Positions 42,753 through 52,401 of a DNA stretch of 64,000 bases are shown piece by piece. The notes under the pieces are model-generated. The model was not told where the DNA came from, made no database searches, and saw only the letters and a program-made list of their open reading frames with translations. Origin of the DNA: Mesorhizobium_K sp040049215 (lineage in GTDB: Bacteria > Pseudomonadota > Alphaproteobacteria > Rhizobiales > Rhizobiaceae); assembly GCF_040049215.1 (NCBI RefSeq), contig NZ_JBDZDN010000001.1, positions 1-64,000 on the forward strand. Direction: 5' to 3'. Every line of letters begins with the position of its first letter. The first letter of the stretch is position 1. The position numbers and the translations under genes are program-made.

Positions 42753-43469
42753 ATGTCCGCAGACGCCTCCATTCCCCGCCTTACTCGACGCGGCTTTCTC
42801 GGCCTCGCCGCGGTCGGCGGCGCTTTCGCGCTGTCGGCTTGCGCAACCGTCGACCAAGGCCCGGCCTATATCGAGCCGCCGGAGGACCTCGGTCCATCGT
42901 TCGGCAGCTACGTCACCATGTACGGGCCTATGTACGATGAGGGATTCGAGATACCGGCCGTGCCGATCGAGCGGATGGACGCACAATTCCTGCGTCAGGT
43001 CGTTCGCGACCCCACCGGTGAGCCTGCCGGCACGATCGTGGTCGATACGTCTTCGCATTTCCTCTACCTCGTACTCGGCGGCGGCCAGGCCATGCGCTAT
43101 GGAGTCGGGCTCGGCCGCGCCGGCTTCGAATGGGCCGGGCGCGCCAACGTGCAATGGAAGCAGAAGTGGCCGAAGTGGACGCCCCCGAAGGAAATGATCG
43201 CGCGCCAGCCCGAGCTGGCAAAATACAGCGAGGAGAATGGCGGTATGCCGCCCGGCCTCGACAATCCGCTCGGCGCGCGCGCCCTCTACATCTTCCAGAA
43301 CGGCGAGGACACGCTCTACCGCGTGCACGGGTCGCCGGAATGGAGCTCGATCGGGAAATCCGTCTCGTCAGGCTGCGTGCGCCTGATGAATCAGGATATC
43401 ATCGATCTGTACGACCGCGTTCCGGGCCAGGCGCCGATCCTGGTCACCAGCGGGATTGGAATGTCCTGA
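42753..43469 (+). CDS. L,D-transpeptidase (YkuD), Tat/lipoprotein signal
   Basis: A 238-residue cell-wall enzyme. The N-terminus combines a twin arginine (LTRRGFLGLAAVGG) with a lipobox-like LSAC (C30). The YkuD domain (about 95-238) has H192 in YRVHGSPEW and the nucleophile C208 in SVSSGCVRL. It forms 3-3 cross-links or anchors outer-membrane proteins, as in other rhizobia. The start is the ATG at 42753. Confidence 0.92.
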   Translation: MSADASIPRLTRRGFLGLAAVGGAFALSACATVDQGPAYIEPPEDLGPSFGSYVTMYGPMYDEGFEIPAVPIERMDAQFLRQVVRDPTGEPAGTIVVDTSSHFLYLVLGGGQAMRYGVGLGRAGFEWAGRANVQWKQKWPKWTPPKEMIARQPELAKYSEENGGMPPGLDNPLGARALYIFQNGEDTLYRVHGSPEWSSIGKSVSSGCVRLMNQDIIDLYDRVPGQAPILVTSGIGMS

Positions 43470-43485
43470 GCTGTCTGCAGCTCAG
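43466..43485. terminator. Shared hairpin over two convergent stop codons
   Basis: CTGAGCTG (43466-43473) and CAGCTCAG (43478-43485) form a perfect 8-base stem with a 4-base loop. The plus-strand TGA of the L,D-transpeptidase lies in one arm and the minus-strand TGA of the HerA-like gene in the other. T-runs are weak, so terminator function is tentative. Confidence 0.4.
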
Positions 43486-45077
43486 AATCCTTTCTTGAGG
43501 CTGCCGAGTATTCCCCTCACCAGCGCGCGCCCGACCGACGACCCGACCGAGCGCACGACGGATTTGATCGCGGCTTCCGCGACCGTCTGCCGGTTGGACG
43601 GGCGTGGGGTGCTGGTGCGGCGGCGCGGTGCGGGCTGCCGGTAGTCGTCATCCTGTCTGTAACGATCGTCTGTCGGCTGGCTGCCGCCGCCGAAATCCGG
43701 CAGCGTCCAGCGGGTGCGGCCGGTTTCCGGCTGCTGATCGCGCTGCGAGGCCTGCTGTTCGGCTTCCTGGGCGTCGGCGGCTTTCTTCTGCAGGATTTCG
43801 AAGGCCGATTCACGGTCGATCGTCTTGTCGTACTGGCCCGCCACCGGGCTTAAGGCAATCAGCTTGGCGCGCTCCTGCGGCGTGATCGGGCCAAGCCGCG
43901 ATGCCGGCGGGCGAATCAGCGTGCGCTGGACAATCGACGGCACACCCTTGGCTTCGAGGGTCGAAACCAGCGCCTCGCCGGTGCCAAGCTGGGTGATCGC
44001 CTTGGCGCAGTCGAAGTCCGGGTTGGGGCGGAATGTGTCGGCCGCCGTCCTCACCGCTTTCTGCTCGCGCGGCGTGTAGGCCCTGAGCGCATGCTGCACG
44101 CGGTTGCCGAGCTGAGCCAGCACGGTTTCGGGCACGTCGAGCGGATTTTGCGTGATGAAATAGACGCCGACGCCCTTGGAGCGAATCAGCCGTACCACTT
44201 GCTCGACCCGGTCGATGAGAACTCTCGGCGCCTCGTCGAAAAGCAGATGGGCCTCGTCGAAGAAGAAGACCAGCCTCGGCTTGTCGGGGTCGCCCACTTC
44301 GGGGAGCTCCTCGAACAGCTCCGACAGAAGCCAGAGCAGGAAGGTCGAGTAGAGGCGCGGGTTCATCATCAGTTTGTCTGCGGCGAGCACGTTGATGGCG
44401 CCGCGTCCGTCGCGCGTGGTGCGCATGATGTCTGCAATCTTCAGCGCCGGCTCGCCGAAGAAATTGGCGGCGCCCTGCTGTTCCAACACCAGCAGATTGC
44501 GCTGGATCGCGCCGACCGACGGTTTCGTGACGTTGCCGTAGCGGCCGGATATTTCGTCGGCGCGGCCGGCGATGTTGGCGAGCAGAGCCTGCAGATCCTT
44601 CATGTCGAGAAGCAGGAGGCCTTCCTCGTCGGCGATCTTGAAGGCGATGTTCATGATGCCTTCCTGGGCCTCGGAGAGGTTCATCAACCGTGACAGGAGA
44701 AGCGGCCCCATCTCGGAGACCGTTGCCCTTATGGGATGGCCCTGCTCGCCGAACAGATCCCAGAAGATGACCGGAAATTCCTGGAACTCGTAAGGGTCGA
44801 GCTTCACGGCCGCGGCCCGGGCGACGAGGAAATCCTTGGGCTCGCCCATCATGGCGATGCCCGAGAGATCGCCTTTGACGTCGGCGCAGAAGACCGGCAC
44901 GCCCTGGTTGGCAAAGCCCTCGGCCAGGATCTGCAGCGTCACCGTCTTGCCGGTGCCGGTCGCGCCGGTCACCAGACCGTGCCTGTTGCCGTATTTGAGA
45001 AGCAGTTGCTCCGGCTCCTGATAGCTGTCGTCCGGCTTGCGGCTAGCCCCGATGAAGATGCTCGTGTCGTCCGCCAT
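43482..45077 (-). CDS. HerA-like ATPase (DUF853)
   Basis: A 531-residue FtsK-HerA superfamily ATPase with Walker A GATGTGKT at 38-45 and Walker B LVFFFDEAHLLFDEAP. Sensor-type segments are FITQNPLDVPETVLAQLGNRVQHALRAY-like. A Gln/Arg-rich linker leads to a C-terminal amphipathic tail (VRSVGSSVGRALVRGILGSL). Cytoplasmic; the substrate (DNA or protein) is unknown. The start MADDTS at 45077 is preferred over 45092. Confidence 0.9.
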   Translation of the reverse strand: MADDTSIFIGASRKPDDSYQEPEQLLLKYGNRHGLVTGATGTGKTVTLQILAEGFANQGVPVFCADVKGDLSGIAMMGEPKDFLVARAAAVKLDPYEFQEFPVIFWDLFGEQGHPIRATVSEMGPLLLSRLMNLSEAQEGIMNIAFKIADEEGLLLLDMKDLQALLANIAGRADEISGRYGNVTKPSVGAIQRNLLVLEQQGAANFFGEPALKIADIMRTTRDGRGAINVLAADKLMMNPRLYSTFLLWLLSELFEELPEVGDPDKPRLVFFFDEAHLLFDEAPRVLIDRVEQVVRLIRSKGVGVYFITQNPLDVPETVLAQLGNRVQHALRAYTPREQKAVRTAADTFRPNPDFDCAKAITQLGTGEALVSTLEAKGVPSIVQRTLIRPPASRLGPITPQERAKLIALSPVAGQYDKTIDRESAFEILQKKAADAQEAEQQASQRDQQPETGRTRWTLPDFGGGSQPTDDRYRQDDDYRQPAPRRRTSTPRPSNRQTVAEAAIKSVVRSVGSSVGRALVRGILGSLKKGF

Positions 45078-45272
45078 GTACCGCTTCTCCAATGCTTCGA
45101 CGCGCGCAAACTAGCCCTGCGCATCTCGGTAAAACGTATAGTTGCGCATGCGCGGAGCGACAATGGCAAAGCTTGCAGCGGTCGCGGCCGGGTGTCGAGT
45201 TTGCATTTGCGGCGCCGCTGCGCTGGCTTTAGTGTCTCGGGCGCCGGTCGAAGCGGCGGCAGCGAGGATGGA

Positions 45273-46715
45273 ATGAACTTGGCTAAAGTGCTCGGCGGTC
45301 TCGATTTTCCGGCCGCGAGTCGTGAGAGATGGCAATCCCTTGCCGAAAGCGCACTAGCAGGAAGCAGTTTCGAGGATGCGTTGGTCACTCGCACGGATGA
45401 CGCCATCCGCATCGAGCCGATCCATGCGCGCGACACGGATGCGCCATTTCTGCCGCGCCGGCGCCCTGATGCCCCGTGGCTCGTCGTGCAGCGCATCGAC
45501 GACCCGGACCCCAAGCGCGCCAACAGGCAGGCGCTTGAAGACGTTTCGCATGGCGCGACCGGCCTGGCTCTTGTCTTCGAGGGCGCGCCGAACGCCTTCG
45601 GCTACGGCCTTCCGGCGGCGCCCGAAACGCTCGACGCCGTGCTCGCCGGCATACCGCTCAATCGCATCCACCTTCGCATAGACGTGCATCCCGCGAGCCG
45701 GGCGATGGCGGACTGGCTGGTCGCCTACCTCGCCAGGCAGCGTGCGGAACCGGCCAAGCTCAGCCTTTCCTTCGGCATCGACCCGGCGGCGATCTTCGCC
45801 GGCACCGGGCGGCTTTCAATGACGATCGAAGCCTTGCAGGCGTCCATGCCCCAATCGCTGGCGCATTTCTTCGCGGTCGGCGTACCCGGCGTGCTGCTCG
45901 AAGCCGATGGCCGCGTCTTCCACAATGCGGGCGCGACCGAGGCGCAGGAACTAGGGGCGATGCTCGCATCGGCCGCCGATCACCTCAGGCTGTTCCAGGA
46001 TGCGCGGCAGGCGCTTGTCTACGCCGCGCCTCATATCGGATTTGCCGTCAGCGTCGATCAGGACCAGTTCCTGTCGATGGCCAAGATACGGGCGCTGCGC
46101 AAGCTGTGGGTGAGGATGCAGGACGTTTGCTCGATACCGCCATCCACGGCGACCATTCACGCGGAAACATCCTACCGTATGTCAACTGCGGCCGATCCGG
46201 AGACCAACATCCTGCGCTCCACGATCGCCTGCTTCGCGGCCGCGGCCGGTGGCGCGGACACTATCTCGGTGCTGCCGCATACGATCGCGCACGGCCTGCC
46301 AGCGAGCCTGGCGCGCCGGATTGCTCGCAACACGCAGCTCGTCATGGCGGAAGAAAGCCGCATCGGCTTCGTCGCCGACCCGGCATCCGGTTCCGGCAGC
46401 GTCGAGGCGCTGACCGATGCGCTGTGCGAGAAGGCCTGGGACGCGTTTCGTCTGATTGAGACGGAAGGCGGCATCCTCAGAAGCCTTGCCGGCGAACATC
46501 TGCAGCGCCGCATCGCCGCCGCCCGCGACGAGCGCGTGCGCCAATACCGTGCGGGAGAACGGGAGGTCGTCGGAACGACCGTGTACCGGCTCGAGAAAGA
46601 GAAGCCGGCGGACACGCTTGCCGCGGAAAGACGACCGATGCCGACCGACGGCGCCGTCTTCTGCGAGCGCCTCGACAGCCTGCGGATCGACCAGTTGATC
46701 GCGGAGCAGTCATGA
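45273..46715 (+). CDS. mutA: Methylmalonyl-CoA mutase small subunit
   Basis: The 480-residue small (beta) subunit, a TIM-barrel without a working B12 site. It has ILRSTIACFAAAAGGADTIS and IARNTQLVMAEESRIGFVADPASGSG, matching the large subunit barrel, but lacks the C-terminal cobalamin motif DxHxxG. It pairs with mutB, overlapping by 4 bases. Start ATG 45273 follows GAGGATGG. No B12 riboswitch is evident in the 200-base leader. Confidence 0.92.
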   Translation: MNLAKVLGGLDFPAASRERWQSLAESALAGSSFEDALVTRTDDAIRIEPIHARDTDAPFLPRRRPDAPWLVVQRIDDPDPKRANRQALEDVSHGATGLALVFEGAPNAFGYGLPAAPETLDAVLAGIPLNRIHLRIDVHPASRAMADWLVAYLARQRAEPAKLSLSFGIDPAAIFAGTGRLSMTIEALQASMPQSLAHFFAVGVPGVLLEADGRVFHNAGATEAQELGAMLASAADHLRLFQDARQALVYAAPHIGFAVSVDQDQFLSMAKIRALRKLWVRMQDVCSIPPSTATIHAETSYRMSTAADPETNILRSTIACFAAAAGGADTISVLPHTIAHGLPASLARRIARNTQLVMAEESRIGFVADPASGSGSVEALTDALCEKAWDAFRLIETEGGILRSLAGEHLQRRIAAARDERVRQYRAGEREVVGTTVYRLEKEKPADTLAAERRPMPTDGAVFCERLDSLRIDQLIAEQS

Positions 46716-48832
46716 TACCCGATTTCGGCGGCATCGCATGGCGCGATCCAAAATCCACCCGGCGAAAAGTCTCGGGCGCGGACTGGGATACGCCGGAGGG
46801 AATCCCGGTGAAGCGTGCCTACGGCGAGCGGGATCTCTCCGGCCTGCCCTTCCTCGACACCTGGCCCGGTATCGCGCCCTATATCCGCGGCTCCTACGCG
46901 ACCATGTATGTCCGGCAGCCCTGGACGATCCGCCAGTACGCCGGCTTCTCGACAGCGGAAGAATCCAACGCATTCTACCGGCGCAACGTAGCGGCTGGAC
47001 AGAAGGGGCTTTCCGTCGCCTTCGATCTCGCCACCCATCGCGGCTATGACAGCGACCATCCGCGCGTTGCGGGCGATGTCGGCATGGCCGGCGTCGCCAT
47101 CGACTCCATCCTCGATATGCGCCAGCTCTTCGACAAGATCCCGCTCGGCGAGATGACGGTGTCGATGACCATGAACGGCGCGGTGCTGCCAATCCTGGCG
47201 CTCTACATCGTCGCCGCCGAGGAACAGGGGGTCGCCCAGAAGGACCTCGCCGGGACCATACAGAACGACATCCTCAAGGAGTTCATGGTCCGCAACACCT
47301 ACATCTATCCGCCGAAACCCTCGATGCGGATTGTGTCCGACATCTTCGCCTACACCTCGCGCAAGATGCCGAAATTCAACTCGATCTCGATCTCCGGCTA
47401 TCACATGCAGGAAGCCGGGGCGACCGCCGACCTGGAACTTGCCTACACGATTGCCGACGGCATCGAATATGCGCGCGCCGGGCTGGCGGCAGGCCTCGGC
47501 ATAGACGATTTCGCGCCGCGGCTTTCCTTCTTCTTTGCGATCGGCATGAACTTCTTCATGGAGGTCGCCAAGCTGCGCGCCGCGCGCCTTTTGTGGTCCG
47601 CCCTCGTCCAAAAGAATTTTTCGCCAAAAGATCAGCGTTCGCTGTCGCTGCGCACGCACTGCCAAACCTCGGGCTGGTCTCTCACCGCGCAGGACCCATA
47701 CAACAACATCGCGCGCACGATGATCGAGGCGATGGCTGCCACCCAGGGACACACGCAGTCGCTGCACACCAACGCCTTCGACGAGGCGCTCGCACTGCCG
47801 ACCGACCACTCCGCGCGTATCGCGCGCAACACGCAACTGATCCTGCAGAAGGAGTCGGGAACAACGCGCGTGATCGATCCGTGGGGCGGCTCTGCCTATG
47901 TCGAGCGGCTGACGCATGAACTCGCAGCCCGTGCCATGACCCACATCGAGGAAGTCGAGGCGTTGGGCGGCATGGCGGCGGCCATCGAGCAGGGCATCCC
48001 CAAGGCGCGCATCGAAGAGGCCTCCGCGCGTACGCAGGCGCGCATCGATTCCGGCGCTCAGTTGTTGATCGGCGTCAACGCATGGCGTCCGGACAAGGAC
48101 ATCGCGGTCGACGTGCTGAAGGTGGACAATGCCGAGGTGCGCGCACGCCAGCTCTCGAAGCTGCAATCGCTCAAGGGCACGCGCGACGTCGCCTCCGTCG
48201 AGCAGGCGCTCGATGCGTTGACGGAAGCCGCACGAAGCGACGGCAATCTGCTTGAGTTTGCCATCCGCGCGGCGCGCGCCAGCGCCACGGTCGGCGAAAT
48301 ATCGCTCGCGCTGGAAAAGGTGTTTGGCCGCCACGCGGCGACGGTCCAAACAATTTCCGGTGTCTATCGCAAGGAGTTGGGAGACAATCCCGCAGCCGAC
48401 CGCGTCGCCGCCAAGGTTGAGGCCTTCGAGCACAAGACCGGCAGGCGCCCGCGTATCCTCGTGGCCAAAATGGGACAGGACGGCCACGATCGCGGCCAGA
48501 AGGTCATCGCCACGGCCTTCGCCGATCTGGGCTTCGACGTCACCGTCGGCGCGATGTTTCAGACGCCCGCCGAAATCGCGAAACTTGCGGTCGAGCACGA
48601 CGTCCACATTGTCGGAGCGTCGTCTTTGGCCGCCGGGCACCTGACGCTCATCCCGGAATTGCGCGAAGAGCTCGACAGGCTGGGCGGGGATGAAATCGCC
48701 ATCGTGGCCGGCGGCGTCATCCCGCCCCAGGACTACGACGCAGTGCGCAAGGCAGGCGCGGCGGACATCTTCCCGCCCGGAACGGTGATCCCTGAGGCGG
48801 CGGAGAGGTTGATGGATAGGCTGCTCGGCTGA
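46712..48832 (+). CDS. mutB: Methylmalonyl-CoA mutase large subunit
   Basis: A 706-residue B12-dependent isomerase converting methylmalonyl-CoA to succinyl-CoA in propionate and branched-chain catabolism. The N-terminal barrel has YATMYVRQPWTIRQYAGFS, KGLSVAFDLATHRGYDSDH and FNSISISGYHMQEAGAT. The C-terminal cobalamin domain has KMGQDGHDRGQKV (base-off His ligand) and VGASSLAAGH and VVAGGVIPP-type segments. It is the second gene of a coupled pair. Confidence 0.96.
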   Translation: MIPDFGGIAWRDPKSTRRKVSGADWDTPEGIPVKRAYGERDLSGLPFLDTWPGIAPYIRGSYATMYVRQPWTIRQYAGFSTAEESNAFYRRNVAAGQKGLSVAFDLATHRGYDSDHPRVAGDVGMAGVAIDSILDMRQLFDKIPLGEMTVSMTMNGAVLPILALYIVAAEEQGVAQKDLAGTIQNDILKEFMVRNTYIYPPKPSMRIVSDIFAYTSRKMPKFNSISISGYHMQEAGATADLELAYTIADGIEYARAGLAAGLGIDDFAPRLSFFFAIGMNFFMEVAKLRAARLLWSALVQKNFSPKDQRSLSLRTHCQTSGWSLTAQDPYNNIARTMIEAMAATQGHTQSLHTNAFDEALALPTDHSARIARNTQLILQKESGTTRVIDPWGGSAYVERLTHELAARAMTHIEEVEALGGMAAAIEQGIPKARIEEASARTQARIDSGAQLLIGVNAWRPDKDIAVDVLKVDNAEVRARQLSKLQSLKGTRDVASVEQALDALTEAARSDGNLLEFAIRAARASATVGEISLALEKVFGRHAATVQTISGVYRKELGDNPAADRVAAKVEAFEHKTGRRPRILVAKMGQDGHDRGQKVIATAFADLGFDVTVGAMFQTPAEIAKLAVEHDVHIVGASSLAAGHLTLIPELREELDRLGGDEIAIVAGGVIPPQDYDAVRKAGAADIFPPGTVIPEAAERLMDRLLG

Positions 48833-48888
48833 CTTCTTGCGGGATCATGTCGTGAACGTGGAAGAGTGAATGACCTGCGGGCTGACGC

Positions 48889-49368
48889 TCAATCTCGTGG
48901 CTCCATCCCGACAATCTCCCATTCCTTGCCGTTGACCACGGCCACATCCCCCAAACCCTTGCCAAACAGCGCCCGCGCCATCGGCGAGACATGCGAGACG
49001 CTCCCCTTGGCGGCGTCGGCTTCGTCCTCGCCGACGATCTTCCAGTCCTTCCGGTGTCCGTCTTCATCCTCGATCGTCACCGCCATGCCAAAGCGAACGA
49101 CCTTGCTGTCGGGATCGGGCGCAGAAAGTTCCGCGCTCTCGCGGCGTGCGGACCAATAGCGCAGGTCGCGCGACAGAACCGCGATGCGCTCGCGGTCCGA
49201 ACCGGCCTCCGCTTTCGCCAGGTCCTCGCGCAGCCCAGCGATCGCGTCCTCGATCATGGCAAGCCCCTTCGCCGTGACAAGGTTGCGCTCCGCACTGACC
49301 GGACGCTCGCCGATGTCGGCGGTCGCAGCCTCGTTGTCGTCCTCGCGGGTGAAAGCCCTGCTCATCAA
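48889..49368 (-). CDS. GreA/GreB-family transcript cleavage factor
   Basis: A 159-residue protein with an N-terminal coiled coil (about 35-80: GLAMIEDAIAGLREDLAKAEAG, LRYWSARRESAEL) and a C-terminal FKBP-like domain (VTIEDEDGHRKDWKIVGEDEADAAKG, VSPMARALFGKGLGD). The tip acidic pair needed for RNA cleavage is not obvious, so it may be an Rnk- or GreB-like paralogue. The start is ATG 49368 or 49365. Confidence 0.85.
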   Translation of the reverse strand: MMSRAFTREDDNEAATADIGERPVSAERNLVTAKGLAMIEDAIAGLREDLAKAEAGSDRERIAVLSRDLRYWSARRESAELSAPDPDSKVVRFGMAVTIEDEDGHRKDWKIVGEDEADAAKGSVSHVSPMARALFGKGLGDVAVVNGKEWEIVGMEPRD

Positions 49369-49485
49369 GGCAGCTTATTCCCTCCGCCGCGCAACTCAAG
49401 CTCGTATGGAGGGCCGTTCCGTATCCTGGCCGATATCCTGGCACGCTTCCTGCGTTGCACGGACAAGGCAAAGGAACCTGTGCCG

Positions 49486-50865
49486 ATGTTGAACAGACGT
49501 GGTCTTCTGAGCGCCACAGCCGGATTCGCGGTGGCCGGTTTGGCGCTGCCCGACAAGCTGCTGGCCGCCGGCCTGTCCGGTATCGAGCTTGCGGCAATGC
49601 GCGGGTCGATCGACGCGACCGACCTGGGCGTCCGGCCCGGAGCGTTCGACGACCAGAGCAAGGCTTTTGCGAAGATGCTGCAGCAGGCGGCGGATCGCGA
49701 TGCGCTGGTCTTCCTGCCCCCCGGAACCTATGCGGTGTCGAACCTGACGCTCCCGAGGCATGTGCGGCTGTCGGGCGTGCCGGGCGCAACGCGCATCGTC
49801 TATGGCGGCGACGGTCATCTGATGCAGGCCGAGGACGCCACCCATATCGAACTGACCGGCCTGGTGATCGACGGCGCCAACCGCTGGCTCGGCGATCACG
49901 CTCAAGCCATTGTCGATTTCCGCCGCGTCGAACACGCCGTCATCGACAACTGCCGCATCGTCGGCAGCGGCAAATACGGCATCGCCTTCGAGCGCGTCGG
50001 CGGCCGCATCGAGCGGTCGGCGATCTCGGGCGCATCCGACGCCGGCATCTATTCGGTGGGCGGGACGGGCCTTGCCGTTACCTACAATACGGTCTCCGAT
50101 TGCGCCAATGGCGGCATTCTCGTCCACCGCTGGCAGGCCGGCGACGATGGTACGATCGTCACCGGCAACCGCGTCGAACGCATCGCCGCGCGCAGCGGCG
50201 GGACCGGCCAGTACGGCAATGGCATCAATCTTTTTCGCGCCGACAAAACAGTGGTTTCGGGAAACATCGTGTCGGATTGCGCCTTCTCCGCGATCCGGGC
50301 CAACAGCGCGAGCGACATCCAGATATCAGGCAACACCTGCTCGCGCTCCGGCGAAACCGCGATCTACGCCGAGTTCGCCTTCGAAGGCGCCGTCATCCAC
50401 GGTAACATCGTCGACGGCGCGGCGAACGGCATATCCATCGTGAATTTCGACAAGGGCGGTCGAATGGCCGTCTGCTCCGGAAACGTCGTGCGCAATCTCT
50501 CGACCGAAGGTCCCTACCCCGCCGACGCGCCTGGCTTCGGCGTCGGCGTTACCGTCGAAGCGGATACGGCCGTGACGGGCAACATGGTGGAGAACGCGCC
50601 GCTTTACGGCATGAAAATCGGCTGGGGACCCTACATGCGAAACGTGGTCGCGACCGGCAACGTCATTCGCAGGGCCGACACCGGCATCGCGGTCACGGTG
50701 GTCGACGGTTCAGGCTCCGCGGTCATCTCCGACAACGTCATTTCCGAGGCTCGGAAAGGCGCAGTGGTCGGTTACCGGTGGTCGGATGCCGTCACCGGAG
50801 ACATGGCTTTGAATGGAAATGCCGGCTACGCCCACCTGACCGTCGAGCGCAATCACGTGAGCTGA
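49486..50865 (+). CDS. TIGR03808-type Tat-exported beta-helix protein
   Basis: A 459-residue protein with a Tat signal (LNRRGLLSATAGFAVAGLALP) and a long right-handed beta-helix built of repeats such as TVSDCANGGILVHR, NIVSDCAFSAIRANS and NIVDGAANGISIVNF. This is the pectate-lyase-like parallel helix of TIGR03808. No catalytic triad was found. It may bind or cleave polysaccharide in the periplasm. The start is ATG 49486. Confidence 0.9.
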   Translation: MLNRRGLLSATAGFAVAGLALPDKLLAAGLSGIELAAMRGSIDATDLGVRPGAFDDQSKAFAKMLQQAADRDALVFLPPGTYAVSNLTLPRHVRLSGVPGATRIVYGGDGHLMQAEDATHIELTGLVIDGANRWLGDHAQAIVDFRRVEHAVIDNCRIVGSGKYGIAFERVGGRIERSAISGASDAGIYSVGGTGLAVTYNTVSDCANGGILVHRWQAGDDGTIVTGNRVERIAARSGGTGQYGNGINLFRADKTVVSGNIVSDCAFSAIRANSASDIQISGNTCSRSGETAIYAEFAFEGAVIHGNIVDGAANGISIVNFDKGGRMAVCSGNVVRNLSTEGPYPADAPGFGVGVTVEADTAVTGNMVENAPLYGMKIGWGPYMRNVVATGNVIRRADTGIAVTVVDGSGSAVISDNVISEARKGAVVGYRWSDAVTGDMALNGNAGYAHLTVERNHVS

Positions 50866-51869
50866 CCGGAAATCGCCTCGGTCGGCTGCACCCGTCCGAC
50901 CGGCTCGCCCTTTCGGCTTGGGACGGCGGGCCGGGCCAGCACGGCAAGTCTTTCCGACAGCGCCTCGTCCGACTTGAGCAGCATTGCCAGCACGGCGGCA
51001 ACCATCGCCTCGGCGGCGCGACCGGCGCCGTCGTCGCATTTCAGCGCGATGCCCAGCCCGAGCTCCGGCAAAGCCGCGCAATAGACTCCCTCGGCGCCGG
51101 TCTTGACGAAAATGCTTCCGGGCGCCGCCTGCATCAGCGCCAGATCCGCCGCCTGCGAACCGGAGACGAGGAACGGCTCGGCCATGCATGCCGCGACCAG
51201 TCGCTTCGCGGCCTTCGCTCGCGCCGTCGACAGGCCCTGCCCCGTCGCCAGTCTTGCAAAACCGAGGGCAAGGCTGCTGATCGGGATAGCGTAGGTCGGG
51301 ATCGAGCAGCCGTCGGTCGCACTGTTATCGGCATCGTGCGGCGCGCCCGTCACATTCTTCATCACCTCGCGGATAGTGGCCTGATACGGGTGCTCAAACG
51401 AGACATAGCCCTGGTGCGCCAGGTTCATGTGTCTGCACGCGCACAAAAATCCTGAATGCTTGCCGGAACAGTTGTTGTGCAACTGGGACGGCGACCGTCC
51501 TGAACGCGCAAGCACTACGGTGGCCTCATGGGCGAGCGGCCAATGGGCGCCGCATTCCAGCGCCGTTTCATCGAGCCCGATTCTCGCAAGCATCGAAGCG
51601 GCGAGATCCACATGGGCGCTTTCGCCCTTGTGGGAGGCGCAGGCGAGCGCCAGCTCCCTGTCGCCGAAGCCGAAAGCGTCGGCCGCGCCGCTCTCCACCA
51701 GCGGAAGCGCCTGGATCGCCTTCACCGCCGAGCGCGGGAAGACGGGCTGCGAGACGTCGCCGATCTCGACAAGCAGCTTTCCTGCGCCGTCGCAGACGGC
51801 GATCGCGCCGCGATGGGCGCTCTCGACATGCTCGCCGCGCAATATCTCGACCAAAACGGGATTGGACAT
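50853..51869 (-). CDS. Class 3 (rhizobial ReAV-type) L-asparaginase
   Basis: A 338-residue asparaginase of the Ser-Lys, zinc-containing class. The residues known in Rhizobium etli ReAV all have counterparts one position earlier: S47 and K50 in PRSAVK, S79 in CASHKGE, and the zinc-site C134, K137 (NNCSGKHSG) and C188 (TDGCSIP). It is unrelated to the E. coli AnsA/AnsB fold and would hydrolyse asparagine to aspartate and ammonia. No signal peptide, so cytoplasmic. Its 3' end overlaps the TIGR03808 gene tail to tail by 13 bases. Confidence 0.93.
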   Translation of the reverse strand: MSNPVLVEILRGEHVESAHRGAIAVCDGAGKLLVEIGDVSQPVFPRSAVKAIQALPLVESGAADAFGFGDRELALACASHKGESAHVDLAASMLARIGLDETALECGAHWPLAHEATVVLARSGRSPSQLHNNCSGKHSGFLCACRHMNLAHQGYVSFEHPYQATIREVMKNVTGAPHDADNSATDGCSIPTYAIPISSLALGFARLATGQGLSTARAKAAKRLVAACMAEPFLVSGSQAADLALMQAAPGSIFVKTGAEGVYCAALPELGLGIALKCDDGAGRAAEAMVAAVLAMLLKSDEALSERLAVLARPAVPSRKGEPVGRVQPTEAISGQLT

Positions 51870-51880
51870 GGCGCCTCGCT

Positions 51881-52378
51881 CTACTGGTCGAACGCGTCGA
51901 AAAGCACGCGCCGCAACCCCTGGTCCTGCTCGCCATCGGCGACATTGGCGAAAACAATGTCGTCGATCAGCAGCCTGTCGCCCACCGCCACCAACGTCAG
52001 CCGGTCGGTCCAGTTGGCTTTCGGCGTCTTCGGAAACAGGTAGTTAATCTCGATTTCGAGGCGGCCCGATTTGTCGGTGATCTCGCCCGCCTCGCAGCCT
52101 TGCGCCACATCGGGAAACGCCTGGTAGGGAATACCGTCGCCGAAAGGCGGCTTCTCGTCGGGCGTCGCCTTGGCGATGACATCGTTGCGCGCCTTCGCCT
52201 CATCGACCAACTTCGCAAGAGAAGGCGTCAACAGCGCGAGCGTCGCCGCCTCGTCGTCACCCAGCCGCGCCTTGCAGAAAGCTGCGCCGACATCGCGCGG
52301 AGCCTCGGCCGCGAAAGCGCCGGCCGAGGACAACATCGTCGACGCGAACAGTGCCCCGACCAAGACTGCAAATCGCAT
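51881..52378 (-). CDS. Periplasmic hypothetical protein
   Basis: A 165-residue protein with a clean signal peptide (VGALFASTMLSSAGAFAAEA). The mature part has two Cys (AAFCKARLGDDEA and VAQGCEAGEIT) likely to pair, and an NTF2-like strand pattern toward the C-terminus (DRLTLVAVGDRLLIDDIVF). No family name recognised. It is between the SDR and asparaginase genes on the same strand. Confidence 0.75.
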   Translation of the reverse strand: MRFAVLVGALFASTMLSSAGAFAAEAPRDVGAAFCKARLGDDEAATLALLTPSLAKLVDEAKARNDVIAKATPDEKPPFGDGIPYQAFPDVAQGCEAGEITDKSGRLEIEINYLFPKTPKANWTDRLTLVAVGDRLLIDDIVFANVADGEQDQGLRRVLFDAFDQ

Positions 52379-52401
52379 CAGCTTCTCCCGAGGGCGCTTC
52401 C

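Noticed and set aside
45093..45272. Possible cobalamin riboswitch before mutA
   Set aside because: No B12-box-like sequence or matching fold could be recognised in the leader.
46172..48640. Long open frame on the minus strand opposite the methylmalonyl-CoA mutase genes
   Set aside because: It lies wholly antisense to two certain genes and its product is His/Arg/Gly-rich without motifs, a usual by-product of high GC third positions.
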